Of a stretch of DNA of 64,000 nt, positions 37,668 through 46,934 are shown one piece after another. Positions within the stretch are counted from its first letter, which is position 1. Each line of letters begins with the position of its first letter. A program made the translations under genes and the position numbers. This DNA comes from DATJKD01 sp963728295 (GTDB taxonomy: Bacteria > Pseudomonadota > Gammaproteobacteria > Steroidobacterales > Steroidobacteraceae): positions 74,681 to 138,680 of the forward strand of contig CAVSKB010000016.1 in the NCBI GenBank assembly GCA_963728295.1, given 5' to 3'. The notes under the pieces were generated by a model. That model saw nothing but the letters and a program-made list of their open reading frames with translations, did not search any database and was not told where the DNA came from.

Positions 37668-38267
37668 TCAGTTGCTGCTGGGTCTCGGTGCGGGACGAGG
37701 ACGCAGGTTTGGCCCCACCGCGCGCGGTTCGCTCACGGTGTTCTGCCGCATGTGGATCATGCGCGGCTCGCTGAGCATCTTTGCTCTGCCCTGCGCATCG
37801 ACGATCTGCGCCCTGAGCGAGTGGGCACCGCGCTCGAGGCCGGACAGCGAGTATTCGAGCGCCGTTGGCTCGCCTTCGACCAGGTTGCCATCGAGAAACA
37901 GACGCATCTGGTCGCCGGAGACAAGCTCGGGTTCGGAGCGGATACGGACGATAACCGCCGCGTCGGCGCCGAAGAACGTCTCGTTCTCCGCCGGCTGGAA
38001 GATCTCGAGGACCTGGTACTGCGCCGTCGATGCTTCTGGCGGCCGCGCCGTCGTAGTGGGAGACGTCGGTGGGGGCGCGGCCGGCCGTGCGTCCTCCGCC
38101 GGCTCCATGCTCGCGATCGAGATGAGCTTCGCACCGGGGACGGGGCGATCCGAATAGTGCGTTACGCCATTCGAATCGACCCAGACCCACATCTGCGTCG
38201 TCGCACCGTGGGCCGGGGCCGCGAGCGCGGCGAGCAGACAGCAGAGCACGAGGATTCGAGTACCCAT
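37668..38267 (-). CDS. Exported DUF4124-domain protein
   Basis: A 199-residue protein with a signal peptide (MGTRILVLCCLLAALAAPAHG) and an N-terminal DUF4124 domain (MWVWVDSNGVTHYSDRPVPG). A Pro/Thr-rich linker leads to an Ig-like beta domain (FQPAENETFFGADAAVIVRI, LFLDGNLVEGEPTALEYSLS). The tail is Pro/Arg-rich. Function is unknown. It sits between glnA and ntrB on the same strand, a position where such proteins commonly occur in gamma- and betaproteobacteria. Confidence 0.88.
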   Translation of the reverse strand: MGTRILVLCCLLAALAAPAHGATTQMWVWVDSNGVTHYSDRPVPGAKLISIASMEPAEDARPAAPPPTSPTTTARPPEASTAQYQVLEIFQPAENETFFGADAAVIVRIRSEPELVSGDQMRLFLDGNLVEGEPTALEYSLSGLERGAHSLRAQIVDAQGRAKMLSEPRMIHMRQNTVSEPRAVGPNLRPRPAPRPSSN

Positions 38268-38353
38268 GGCATCCGAGGATAGCTCCGACCGCGCTTGCTG
38301 ACAAAGTCACTGGTTGCTATTCGGGAAGTGCGTCATAGGCGTACCGCAGGGCC

Positions 38354-38380
38354 GGCCGGGCAGAAATCTCCCGCCCGGCC
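38354..38380 (-). terminator. GC-rich hairpin after glnA
   Basis: GGCCGGGC pairs with GCCCGGCC around an 11-base loop, just downstream of the glnA stop on the minus strand. There is no T-run after it, so it may act as an mRNA end stabiliser or a rho-assisted stop. It is not a classic intrinsic terminator. Confidence 0.35.
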
Positions 38381-38391
38381 ACCGCCGCGCG

Positions 38392-39804
38392 TCAGACGCT
38401 GTAGTACAGCTCGAATTCGACGGGATGCGTCGACATTCGCAGGCGCGTCACTTCCTGCATCTTTAGTCCGATGTACGCATCGATCACGGTGTCGCTGAAG
38501 ACACCGCCTTCCTTGAGAAAGCCGCGGTCGCGGTCGAGCGCGTCGAGCGCCATGTCGAGCGAGTGGCAGACCGTGGGGATGTTTTTCGCCTCCTCGGGCT
38601 CGAGGTCATACAAGTCCTTGTCCGCCGGATCGCCGGGATGGATCTTGTTCCTGATGCCGTCGAGCCCCGCCATTACCATCGCCGCGAAGCAGAGGTACGG
38701 GTTGGCGGTCGAATCCGGGAACCGCACCTCGATGCGTCGCGCCTTCGGGTTCATCACGTGCGGGATACGGATCGAGGCGGAGCGGTTGCGGGCCGAGTAA
38801 GCGAGCATCACCGGCGCCTCGAAGCCGGGCACCAGCCGCTTGTAGCTGTTGGTGCTTGCGTTGCAGATCGCGTTGAGCGCCTTTGCGTGCTTGATGATCC
38901 CTCCGATGTAGTAGAGCGCGAGCTCCGAGAGTCCGCCGTACTTGTCCCCACCGAAGATATTCTTGCCGTCCTTGGTCAAGGACTGATTGACGTGCATCCC
39001 GTTGCCGTTGTCGCCGACCAGCGGCTTCGGCATGAACGTCGCCGTCTTGCCGTAGCTCGCTGCGACGTTGTGGATCGCATATTTCAGGATCTGCACCTCG
39101 TCGGCCTTCTTGGTCAGCGTGTTCGCGGCGACGTTGATCTCGCCCTGCCCGGCCGTTGCGACTTCGTGGTGATGCACCTCGACCTTGAGGCCGAGTTCCT
39201 CCATCGCCAGGCACATCGCGGTGCGGATGTCCTGATAGGCATCGACGGGCGGCACCGGGAAATACCCGCCCTTGACGCCCGGACGATGACCGAGATTGCC
39301 GCCATCGACGCTGCGTCCGGAGTTCCAGGCGCCCTGCACCGAGTCGACCTCGTAGAACGCGCCCTGCATCGAATTGCCGTGGCGCATGCTGTCGAAGATG
39401 AAGAATTCGTTCTCAGGGCCGAAAAGGGCACTGTCGGCGACGCCGGTCGACTTGAGATAGGCCTCGCACCGTTTCGCGAGCGAGCGCGGATCGCGCTCGT
39501 AGCCCTGCATGTTCGACGGCTCGATGACGTCGCAACGTAGATCGAGCGTCGTCTCCTCGTAGAACGGATCGACGACCGCGGTGGCAGGATCCGGCATCAG
39601 GATCATGTCGGACTCCTGGATGCCCTTCCAGCCGGCGATCGACGAGCCGTCGAATCCCTTCCCGTCCTCGAAGAAGGTCTCGTCCACCATGCGCGTCGGC
39701 ACGGTGACGTGCTGCTCCTTGCCCTTGGTGTCGGTAAAGCGGAGGTCGACGAACTTGACTTCCTTCTCCTTGATCAGCTTCAGCACATCGGCAGCGGTCG
39801 TCAT
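38392..39804 (-). CDS. glnA: Glutamine synthetase type I
   Basis: The enzyme makes glutamine from glutamate, ammonia and ATP and is a dodecamer. The 470-residue GSI-beta sequence has DLRFTDTKGKEQHVTVP, the beta-grasp signature FDGSSIAGWKGIQESDM, metal/ATP regions EVHHHEVATAGQGEI and MPKPLVGDNGNGMHVNQSL, and the adenylylation site region KDLYDLEPEEAKNIP with Tyr. ATG 39804 is preceded by a strong GAGGAG ribosome site. The upstream region carries a sigma-54 promoter and NtrC-like sites. Confidence 0.98.
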   Translation of the reverse strand: MTTAADVLKLIKEKEVKFVDLRFTDTKGKEQHVTVPTRMVDETFFEDGKGFDGSSIAGWKGIQESDMILMPDPATAVVDPFYEETTLDLRCDVIEPSNMQGYERDPRSLAKRCEAYLKSTGVADSALFGPENEFFIFDSMRHGNSMQGAFYEVDSVQGAWNSGRSVDGGNLGHRPGVKGGYFPVPPVDAYQDIRTAMCLAMEELGLKVEVHHHEVATAGQGEINVAANTLTKKADEVQILKYAIHNVAASYGKTATFMPKPLVGDNGNGMHVNQSLTKDGKNIFGGDKYGGLSELALYYIGGIIKHAKALNAICNASTNSYKRLVPGFEAPVMLAYSARNRSASIRIPHVMNPKARRIEVRFPDSTANPYLCFAAMVMAGLDGIRNKIHPGDPADKDLYDLEPEEAKNIPTVCHSLDMALDALDRDRGFLKEGGVFSDTVIDAYIGLKMQEVTRLRMSTHPVEFELYYSV

Positions 39805-39893
39805 GCAGGCTCCTCGGAATAGTGTTCGCAGGAATAAGTGGCAGCCGGTCGCTAGTCGCGGCCCGGCACAGCCGATTGGTGTGCGCGAGAATA

Positions 39894-39910
39894 ATGCAGA
39901 AACCATGCCA
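39894..39910 (-). promoter_or_regulatory. Sigma-54 promoter of glnA
   Basis: On the minus strand TGGCATGGTTTCTGCAT matches the -24/-12 consensus TGGCAyrN4TTGCw with only one mismatch and exact GG-N10-GC spacing. Transcription would begin near 39884, leaving an 80-base leader before the glnA ATG. Two NtrC-like sites lie upstream. Confidence 0.82.
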
Positions 39911-39973
39911 GCGCACCTCTCTAGCGCACAACTTCCACCCGCCTTTACTCAAGCCGCGCCTGGAGCGTTTCTG

Positions 39974-39990
39974 TGCCTTTTGATAGTGCA
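39974..39990 (-). promoter_or_regulatory. Candidate NtrC site, promoter-proximal
   Basis: TGCACTATCAAAAGGCA on the minus strand has a good left half (TGCAC) and a weak right half compared with TGCACCN5GGTGCA. Its centre is about 98 bases upstream of the predicted glnA start and 32 bases from the second site. Confidence 0.5.
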
Positions 39991-40005
39991 ATCGACTAGG
40001 AATGG

Positions 40006-40022
40006 CGCACTTTTATGGCGCA
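40006..40022 (-). promoter_or_regulatory. Candidate NtrC site, promoter-distal
   Basis: TGCGCCATAAAAGTGCG on the minus strand matches 9 of 12 specified bases of TGCACCN5GGTGCA. Its centre is about 130 bases upstream of the predicted start and on the same helix face as the proximal site (three turns apart). It lies before glyQ, whose start is at 40093. Confidence 0.6.
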
Positions 40023-40092
40023 AATTCCAGGCTCGGCGCCGATCGCGAGCCGCTCGGCTATACTCTCCCGCCTCTCGCGCCTGCCGCATCCG

Positions 40093-40998
40093 ATGGCGAA
40101 AAAGCCAACCCAACCGCCGCGGACCTTTCAGGACCTGATCCTCACGCTCCAGCAGTACTGGGCCGGACAGGGCTGCGCGCTGATGCAGCCCTACGACATG
40201 GAGATGGGCGCGGGCACGTTCCACACGGCCACTTTCCTGCGAGCCGTCGGCCCGGAGCCCTGGAGCGCGGCGTACGTGCAGCCCTCGCGCCGACCGACCG
40301 ACGGGCGCTACGGCGAGAACCCGTTTCGGGTGCAGCGCTACTACCAATACCAGGTGGTGATAAAACCCTCGCCGCCGAACCTGATCGACCTCTATCTGGG
40401 ATCGCTTGCGGCGCTCGGTATCGACACGCTGGTGCACGACGTGCGGCTGGTCGAGGACAACTGGGAGTCGCCGACGCTTGGCGCATGGGGTCTTGGCTGG
40501 GAGGTGTGGCTGAATGGCATGGAAGTTACCCAGTTCACGTATTTCCAGCAGGTTGGCGGCCTCGATTGCCGACCGGTGATGGGTGAGATCACCTACGGGC
40601 TCGAGCGGCTGGCCATGTACCTGCAGGGCGTCGAGAGCTTCTTCGACCTCGTGTGGACCGACGGGCCGCTGGGCCAGATCACCTACCGCGACGTCTGCCA
40701 CCAGAACGAGGTCGAGCAGTCGCGGTACAACTTCGAGCTCGCCGATGTGGCAGAACTCTCGCGCCAGTTCGATGCCACCGAACAGGAATGTCAGCGGCTC
40801 CTCGAGGCCGGTGTCCCGCTTCCTGCGTACGAGCGCATGCTCACGTGCTCGCACACCTTCAACCTGCTCGATGCGCGCAAGGCGATCTCCGTCACCGAGC
40901 GCCAGCGTTACATTCTCCGTGTGCGGACCCTCGCGCGCGGGGTCGCGGAGGCGTACCACGCGAGCCGGGAGGCGCTCGGCTTCCCGATGACCGCATGA
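40093..40998 (+). CDS. glyQ: Glycyl-tRNA synthetase alpha subunit
   Basis: The alpha subunit of the bacterial alpha2beta2 glycyl-tRNA synthetase holds the class II catalytic core. The 301-residue sequence shows TFQDLILTLQQYWAGQGC, QPYDMEMGAGTFHTATFLRA, AAYVQPSRRPTDGRYGENP and GGLDCRPVMGEITYGLERLA. ATG 40093 opens the conserved region (MAKKPTQPPRTFQDL); an earlier in-frame ATG at 40015 would overlap the NtrC-like site and adds no homology. The gene ends overlapping glyS by 4 bases. It is divergent from glnA. Confidence 0.97.
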   Translation: MAKKPTQPPRTFQDLILTLQQYWAGQGCALMQPYDMEMGAGTFHTATFLRAVGPEPWSAAYVQPSRRPTDGRYGENPFRVQRYYQYQVVIKPSPPNLIDLYLGSLAALGIDTLVHDVRLVEDNWESPTLGAWGLGWEVWLNGMEVTQFTYFQQVGGLDCRPVMGEITYGLERLAMYLQGVESFFDLVWTDGPLGQITYRDVCHQNEVEQSRYNFELADVAELSRQFDATEQECQRLLEAGVPLPAYERMLTCSHTFNLLDARKAISVTERQRYILRVRTLARGVAEAYHASREALGFPMTA

Positions 40999-43076
40999 CA
41001 CGCCGCGATTTCCTCACCGAGATCGGCACGGAGGAGTTGCCGCCGCGCACACTGACCACGCTCGCGGAGGCCTTTGCGGCCGGGATCGGGCGCGGCCTCG
41101 ATGAGGCGGGCCTCGCTCACGGCGAGGTCGAATGGCATGCGACGCCCCGGCGCCTCGCGGTGCGAGTGCGGCGATTGGCCACCACCCAGCCGGACCGGGC
41201 CATCGAGCGGCGCGGACCGCCGGTCGCGGCGGCGTTCGATTCGAGCGGGACACCTACGCAGGCAGCGCTGGCGTTCGCCCGCAGTGCCGGCGTCGACGTA
41301 GGCGCACTTGCGCGTCTCGAGACGCCGAAGGGCACCTGGCTCGTGCATCGCGGCGTAGCGCCGGGCGCCGCGGCGGCCAGTTTGCTTCCGGGCATCGTTC
41401 GCGCCTCGCTCGATGCGCTGCCGATCGCCCGGCGCATGCGGTGGGGCGCGGGAGACACGGAGTTCGTTCGGCCCGTCCACTGGGTCCTCATGCTGCATGG
41501 GACGAACGTCGTCGAATGCGAGATCCTCGGCATGCCCGCGGGGCGGACGAGCCGTGGACACCGCTTCATGGCGCCTCGGGAGCTCAGGATCGCAAACGCT
41601 GCCGCATACCTGCCGACGCTGGAGCGGCGCGGCCGCGTTCTCGCCGATTTCGAGCGCCGCCGCGAGCTGGTCAGGGCTGGCGTCCGGGAAGCCGCTGCGG
41701 GCGTCGGGGGCGAGGCCGTCATCGACAAGCACCTGCTCGACGAGGTCACTGCCCTGGTCGAATGGCCGGTCGCGCTCGCGGGCCGCTTCGAATCGCGTTT
41801 CCTCGAGCTGCCCGAAGACGTGCCCATCGCCACGATGCAGGACCACCAGCGGTACTTTCCGGTGCGCGACGCACAAGGTCGGCTCATGCCATGGTTCGTC
41901 ACCGTCGCAAACATCGAGAGCAACGACCCCGCCCAGGTCGTCGCAGGCAACGAGCGTGTGATCCGTCCGCGACTCGCCGACGCTGCCTTCTTCTATGCCG
42001 AGGATCTCAAGCAGCCGCTGGCCGCGCGGCGCGAGGCGCTCAAGCGCGTGACGTTCCAGGCCAGGCTGGGCTCCGTGCACGACAAGACCGAGCGAGTACG
42101 CGCACTCGCAGAAACGATCGCCGTGTCGATCGGCGGCGATGCCCGGCTTGCGGCGCGCGCAGCAGAGCTCGCGAAGTGCGACCTGCTCACCTCGCTGGTA
42201 GGGGAGTTCCCGGAACTGCAAGGCGTGATGGGGCGCTATTACGCATTGCATGACGACGAGCCGGGCGAGGTCTGCGAAGCGATCCGCGAGCAGTACCTGC
42301 CGCGTTTCGCCGGCGACGCCCTGCCCGAGACCCGCACCGGAATGGCGCTCGCGATCGCCGACAAGCTGGACACGATCGCAGGCATTTTTGCCATCGGACA
42401 GCGCCCGAGCGGGACGCGAGATCCCTTCGGCCTGCGACGCGCGGCGCTGGGGCTGCTTCGGATCAGCATCGAGCGCAGGCTCGACCTGGACTTGAGCGCG
42501 CTGATCGGGAAGTCGCTGGCAGGGATGCCGTTCCCGGTTCCAGAGTCCTGCACGCGCGACGTGTACGACTACATCATCGAGCGCCTGCGCGCCTATTACC
42601 TCGAGGGTGGAGCCGAGACTGGCGTAACTACTGAGATGTTCGATGCCGTGCTCGCTACACAGCCTGCATCGCCACTCGACTTCGACGCGCGACTGCGAGC
42701 GCTCGCCGAGTTCCTCGCGCTGCCGGACGCTCCGGGACTCGCCGCCGCGAACAAGCGTATCGCCAACATCCTGCGCAAGGCGGGCGACCGGCCGATCGTC
42801 GGGATCGACGCGGACCTGCTGACGGATCCTGCCGAGCAGGTCCTCTGCGAGCAGGTGCTCGCCGTCGCTCGCAAGGTCGAGCCTATGTTCGCCGCTCGTG
42901 AGTACACGGACGCACTCAAGCTGCTCGGGGCACTCCGCAAGGCTGTGGACGCCTTCTTCGACGGGGTGATGGTGATGGCCGACGACCCGGCCGTACGCGC
43001 CAACCGTCTCGCACTGCTGGCCCGCATCCAGTCTCTGTTCCTGCACGCCGCGGACCTGTCACGTCTGCCAGGCTAG
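40995..43076 (+). CDS. glyS: Glycyl-tRNA synthetase beta subunit
   Basis: The beta subunit binds tRNA-Gly and completes the synthetase. The 693-residue protein starts MTRRDFLTEIGTEELPPRTL and contains RMRWGAGDTEFVRPVHWVL, HQRYFPVRDAQGRLMPWFVT, GNERVIRPRLADAAFFYAED and a C-terminal anticodon-binding-like domain (FFDGVMVMADDPAVRANRL). ATG 40995 overlaps the glyQ stop, so synthesis of the two subunits is coupled. Length is normal. Confidence 0.97.
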   Translation: MTRRDFLTEIGTEELPPRTLTTLAEAFAAGIGRGLDEAGLAHGEVEWHATPRRLAVRVRRLATTQPDRAIERRGPPVAAAFDSSGTPTQAALAFARSAGVDVGALARLETPKGTWLVHRGVAPGAAAASLLPGIVRASLDALPIARRMRWGAGDTEFVRPVHWVLMLHGTNVVECEILGMPAGRTSRGHRFMAPRELRIANAAAYLPTLERRGRVLADFERRRELVRAGVREAAAGVGGEAVIDKHLLDEVTALVEWPVALAGRFESRFLELPEDVPIATMQDHQRYFPVRDAQGRLMPWFVTVANIESNDPAQVVAGNERVIRPRLADAAFFYAEDLKQPLAARREALKRVTFQARLGSVHDKTERVRALAETIAVSIGGDARLAARAAELAKCDLLTSLVGEFPELQGVMGRYYALHDDEPGEVCEAIREQYLPRFAGDALPETRTGMALAIADKLDTIAGIFAIGQRPSGTRDPFGLRRAALGLLRISIERRLDLDLSALIGKSLAGMPFPVPESCTRDVYDYIIERLRAYYLEGGAETGVTTEMFDAVLATQPASPLDFDARLRALAEFLALPDAPGLAAANKRIANILRKAGDRPIVGIDADLLTDPAEQVLCEQVLAVARKVEPMFAAREYTDALKLLGALRKAVDAFFDGVMVMADDPAVRANRLALLARIQSLFLHAADLSRLPG

Positions 43077-43082
43077 GATGCA

Positions 43083-43811
43083 ATGCAGCTCCTGGGCTCG
43101 GTCCTCTTCACGCTGCTGTTCTTCATCACGACCGTGGTCTTCGGCGTGATCGTGCTTGCCTTCGCCTGGCTCCCGATACATGCGCGCTATGCGATTCCGC
43201 GCGGCTGGGCGCGGTCCCTGTTCGCGATGCTCAAGGTGCTTTGCAGGCTCGACTTCACCGTCGAGGGGCGCGAGCATCTGCCGAACGAGCCATTTATCTC
43301 GATGTGGAAGCACTCGTCGACCTGGGACACGATCGCGCAGATGATCGTCGTGCCGCCGGCGGCGTGGATCCTGAAGCGCGAGGTCATCTGGATTCCGATT
43401 GTCGGCTGGGCAGTGGCGACGTTCCGTCCCATCGCGATCAATCGGTCCGCGGGTGGCTCGGCGGTGAAGCAGGTCGTCGCCCAGGGACGCAAGCGTTTCG
43501 CCGAGGGACTCGGCGTGCTGATCTACCCGGAGGGCACGCGGACCGCGCCAAATGAAACTCGCAAATACGGCCTCAGCGGCGCCCTGCTGGCCACACAGAC
43601 CGGTCGCCTCGTGGTGCCGATCGCTCACAACTCCGGCTACTTCTGGCGCCGACGTGGACTGATGAAATTACCCGGGACGATACGCGTCGTGATCGGTCCA
43701 CCGATCGATCCGGCCGGGCTCGATCCACGCGAGGTCAACGAGCGCGCACGGCGATGGATCGAGGCCACGATCGCCGAAATCGTCGCGCGTCCGGGCGGAC
43801 GACCGGACTGA
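43083..43811 (+). CDS. plsC: 1-acyl-sn-glycerol-3-phosphate acyltransferase
   Basis: A membrane acyltransferase that makes phosphatidic acid from lysophosphatidic acid. The 242-residue protein has an N-terminal membrane helix (VLFTLLFFITTVVFGVIVL), the catalytic HX4D motif in SMWKHSSTWDTIAQM, and the phosphate-binding motif LIYPEGTRTAPNE. It begins six bases after the glyS stop. In related genomes gmhB usually lies between glyS and plsC; it is absent here. Confidence 0.93.
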   Translation: MQLLGSVLFTLLFFITTVVFGVIVLAFAWLPIHARYAIPRGWARSLFAMLKVLCRLDFTVEGREHLPNEPFISMWKHSSTWDTIAQMIVVPPAAWILKREVIWIPIVGWAVATFRPIAINRSAGGSAVKQVVAQGRKRFAEGLGVLIYPEGTRTAPNETRKYGLSGALLATQTGRLVVPIAHNSGYFWRRRGLMKLPGTIRVVIGPPIDPAGLDPREVNERARRWIEATIAEIVARPGGRPD

Positions 43812-44054
43812 TCCGGCGTCACATTTTCAGCTGGACGATAATCAACCCCGTCTTCTCTTTCCGTACAAATTTGCCGCGGCCCTTCGCGACATTCTCAGGA
43901 TTCCATTGTCAGGGTGTCCAAATGTCGCCCGGCTTGACGAAATCTGTCGGTCCAGACGCTGCGTCACAGCTCTGACGTCGGAAGTCGTGATCGGTCACAA
44001 ATCTCGCAAGTGCGCTTGGCCCGCATCGCTCTTGCTGATAAACGACCCGGGCGA

Positions 44055-44145
44055 ACGCTGAAAAAGGCAAACCCGCTGCGAGGCGGGGACGCAAAGCCTC
44101 CGGTCCCAGGGCGAGTGCCCGGGATAGCGGGGTTGCCGGCCAGGC
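44055..44145 (+). ncRNA. Cyclic di-GMP-I (GEMM-I) riboswitch aptamer
   Basis: The sequence carries the hallmarks of the Vibrio Vc2-type c-di-GMP riboswitch. These are AAGGCAAACC at 44065-44074, a six-pair stem (CCCGCT/GGCGGG, 44072-44087) closed by a GNRA loop GCGA, GGGACGCAAAGCCTCCGG with the GACGCAAAGCC core, a second hairpin (GGGC-GAGT-GCCC at 44109-44120), and the 3' signature ATAGCGGGGTTGCCGG. It lies about 150 bases before the start of the Ig-repeat protein on the same strand. A hairpin at 44148-44164 (GACCCC/GGGGTC) follows but has no T-run, so whether control is by transcription or translation is open. Confidence 0.93.
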
Positions 44146-44292
44146 CAGACCCCTCTTGGGGGTCGCCTGTCGTCACCCCCGCTATCCCTTTCGCTCTCCC
44201 CCGGACCACCGCTCGCCGGGCCTCCGGCCCGTTCGGTCAGGCACGCCGGCTGCAGCCGGTGCCATTCGGGCGAGCCCGAAGGAGAAGTGGCG

Positions 44293-46903
44293 ATGGTTAA
44301 AGAGTCCGGGATTTCACTCTGGCAGGGAGCCATTGTCGTACTTGCCTTGTCCATCCTCGGGCTCAATGACGCGACATCCGCCGAAACAGATCGACGCCGC
44401 TCCGATCGGGAAAACCACTGCCCCCAGATCTCAGGAGCGCCGGCCACGAGCACAAAGGCTGGCCAGTCGTACAGCTTCCGGCCTCAGGCGGCCGACGCAG
44501 ACGGCGACCGTCTCTCGTTCTGGGTTCGCAACAAGCCGCGCTGGGCCAAGTTCGATTCTCGCTCCGGTGAGCTGCATGGCACGCCCAGCCAGCCTGGAAC
44601 CTACTCCGATGTGGTGATCGGTGTCAGCGACTGGCAGATGAGCGCTGCGCTGCCGGCATTCACGATCGAGATCGACCAGACGACGCCGCGCGTCGATGAG
44701 CCGCCGGTCATCAGCGGCTCGCCCTCTGGCGCGGTGATCGCCGGACAGGCGTATGCATTCCAGCCCAGCGCCTCGGATCCGGAAGGCGCCACGTTGTCCT
44801 TTGCCGTGCAGAACCGCCCGGTCTGGGCGGGCTTCGATGCATCGACCGGCCGGCTGTCGGGTACGCCGACATCCGCACACGTAGGCACTTACGGCAACAT
44901 CATCGTCAGCGTCAACCGATGGCGTCAGCTTTGCCTCGCTTGCGCCCTTCGGAATCGAGGTGACCGCAGCTCCCAACACGGCGCCCGTCATCTCTGGATC
45001 ACCGGGCACGCAAGTCACCGCCGGGCAGTCTTACGCATTTGCACCGGCGGCGAGCGATGCGGATGGTGATCGCTTGAGCTTCAGCGTGTCGAACAAGCCC
45101 GCGTGGGCGAGCTTCGACACCGCGAGCGGCCGCCTGAGCGGTACTCCGGGTTCAACGCATGTAGGCACGACCAGCGGCATCGTGATCAGCGTGTCCGACG
45201 GACAGCTTTCCGCTGCGCTGCCTGCGTTCAGCATCGAAGTCGCGGCCGTACCGAACCGCGCACCGACGATCAGCGGCTCACCATCAACCAGCGTGACGGA
45301 GGGGCAGAGCTACTCGTTCGTACCGTCTGCTACGGACCCCGACGGCGACGTGCTGGTCTTCAGCATTCAGAACCGCCCGGTCTGGGCGACGTTCAGCGCT
45401 ACGACCGGACGCTTGACGGGCACGCCTGGCAGCACACATGTCGGCAACTACGGAAACATCGTGATCAGCGTGTCCGACGGGCAGGCGTCTGCTTCGCTCA
45501 CGGCCTTCAGCGTCGATGTCCAGGCCACGCCCAATCGCGCACCGGTGATCGCCGGCCAGCCTGCTACCACAGTCATGGCGGGCCAGGCGTATTCGTTTAC
45601 ACCGAGCTCGAGCGACGCGGACGGCGACGTGCTCAGCTTTGCAGTGGCCGGCAAGCCGGTATGGGCAAGTTTCGACGCGTCCACCGGCCGGCTGAGCGGC
45701 ACGCCGTCGGCCGCCCAGGTTGGGACCTATTCGGGCATCGTCATCAGCGTGACCGATGGGACGACCTTCAGCGAGCTCGCTCCGTTTGGCATCACCGTGA
45801 CCGACGCGCCCAACCGGGCGCCGACAATCACTGGCTCGCCCGCCACGACCGTCATCGCCGGGCAGGCGTATTCGTACACGCCGTATGCCAACGACGCAGA
45901 TGGCGATCCGCTCACCTTCAGCATTCAGAATCGACCGGTGTGGGCGACGTTCTCCTCCACCACGGGTCGGCTGTCCGGCACGCCGACCAGCACACAGGTC
46001 GGCAACTACAGCAACATCGTGATCAGCGTGTCGGATGGCACAGCTTCCGCGTCGCTTGCGCCATTCTCCGTCGCGGTGACGGCGGTACCCAATCGCGCGC
46101 CCACGATCACCGGTCAGCCCGCGGCCACCGTTACGGCAGGCCAGGCGTATTCGTTCACGCCGGCGGCCAGCGACGCGGACGGCGACGTGCTGACGTTCAG
46201 CATCCAGAACCGCCCGGTGTGGGCGACGTTCTCCTCCACTACGGGTCGGCTGTCGGGCACGCCGACCAGTACACAGGTCGGCACCTACAGCAATATCGTG
46301 ATCAGCGTGTCGGATGGCACGGCTTCCGCGTCGCTTGCGCCGTTCTCCGTCGCGGTGACGGCGGTACCCAATCGCGCGCCCACGATCACCGGTCAGCCCG
46401 CGGGCACCGTTACGGCAGGCCAGGCGTATTCGTTCACGCCGGCGGCCAGCGACGCGGACGGCGACGTGCTGACGTTCAGCATCCAGAACCGCCCGGCGTG
46501 GGCGACGTTCTCACCGACCACAGGGCGCCTGTCGGGTACACCGACCGCCGCAGGGACCCACACGAACATTCTCATCGCCGTCTCCGACGGCAAGGTCAGC
46601 GCAAGCCTGCCGGCGTTCACGATCACCGTGGAACAGCCCGCCACCCGATCAGTAACACTCACATGGCAGGCACCGACGCTGAACGAGGACGGCTCGCCGC
46701 TCACCGACCTGGCCGGGTACGAGGTGCACTACGGCCAGTCCGCCGGTCAGTATTCCCAGACGCTGTCGCTGCCGAGCGCGGCGCTCACGAGCGTGACGGT
46801 CGAGGATCTCGCACCCGCGACCTGGTATTTCGCGGTCAAGGCCGTGAACTCGGCCGGCGTGCAGAGCAGCTTCTCGAACGAGGCCTGGAAGACGATCAAC
46901 TGA
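44293..46903 (+). CDS. Secreted protein with eight He_PIG Ig-like repeats and an Fn3 domain (frameshift near 44914)
   Basis: A signal peptide (QGAIVVLALSILGLNDATSA) is followed by eight repeats of about 93 residues of the putative-Ig (He_PIG, cadherin-like) type. Each has the pattern AGQxYxFxPxAxDxDGDxLxF, then NRPVWATF, TGRLSGTP and ISVSDG. A fibronectin type III-like domain ends the protein (LAGYEVHYGQSAGQYSQTL, WYFAVKAVNSAGVQSSFSN). About 870 residues in all. One extra A near 44914 in repeat 2 breaks the frame (corrected SVTDGVSFASLAPFG). ATG 44293 has an AAGGAGA ribosome site; GTG 44287 is too close to it. With a c-di-GMP riboswitch upstream, an adhesin or matrix role is likely. Ca binding by the DxDGD loops is inference. 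No sortase or autotransporter anchor is seen. Confidence 0.85.
46081..46638 (+). repeat. 279-bp tandem DNA repeats within the Ig-repeat gene
   Basis: Two direct units of 279 bp (93 codons) begin at 46081 and 46360 with GGCGGTACCCAATCGCGCGC. The first 140 bases are nearly identical, differing mainly at the Ala/Gly codon GCC/GGC. A third copy upstream (45802-46080) is highly similar to them in its 3' half. The units encode Ig repeats 6-8. The low divergence suggests recent duplication or gene conversion. Confidence 0.85.
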
Positions 46904-46934
46904 GACCGGCGTTCGTGCGGTCCCGCGCCGTCGC

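Noticed and set aside
40908..43046. 712-codon minus-strand frame opposite glyS
   Set aside because: Antisense shadow of a conserved synthetase gene; no family features.
44034..44041. Flagellar sigma-28 -10 element GCTGATAA before the riboswitch
   Set aside because: No TAAA -35 at the required distance.
44148..44164. Intrinsic terminator after the riboswitch
   Set aside because: The GACCCC/GGGGTC hairpin is good but no T-run follows; kept only as a possible part of the expression platform.
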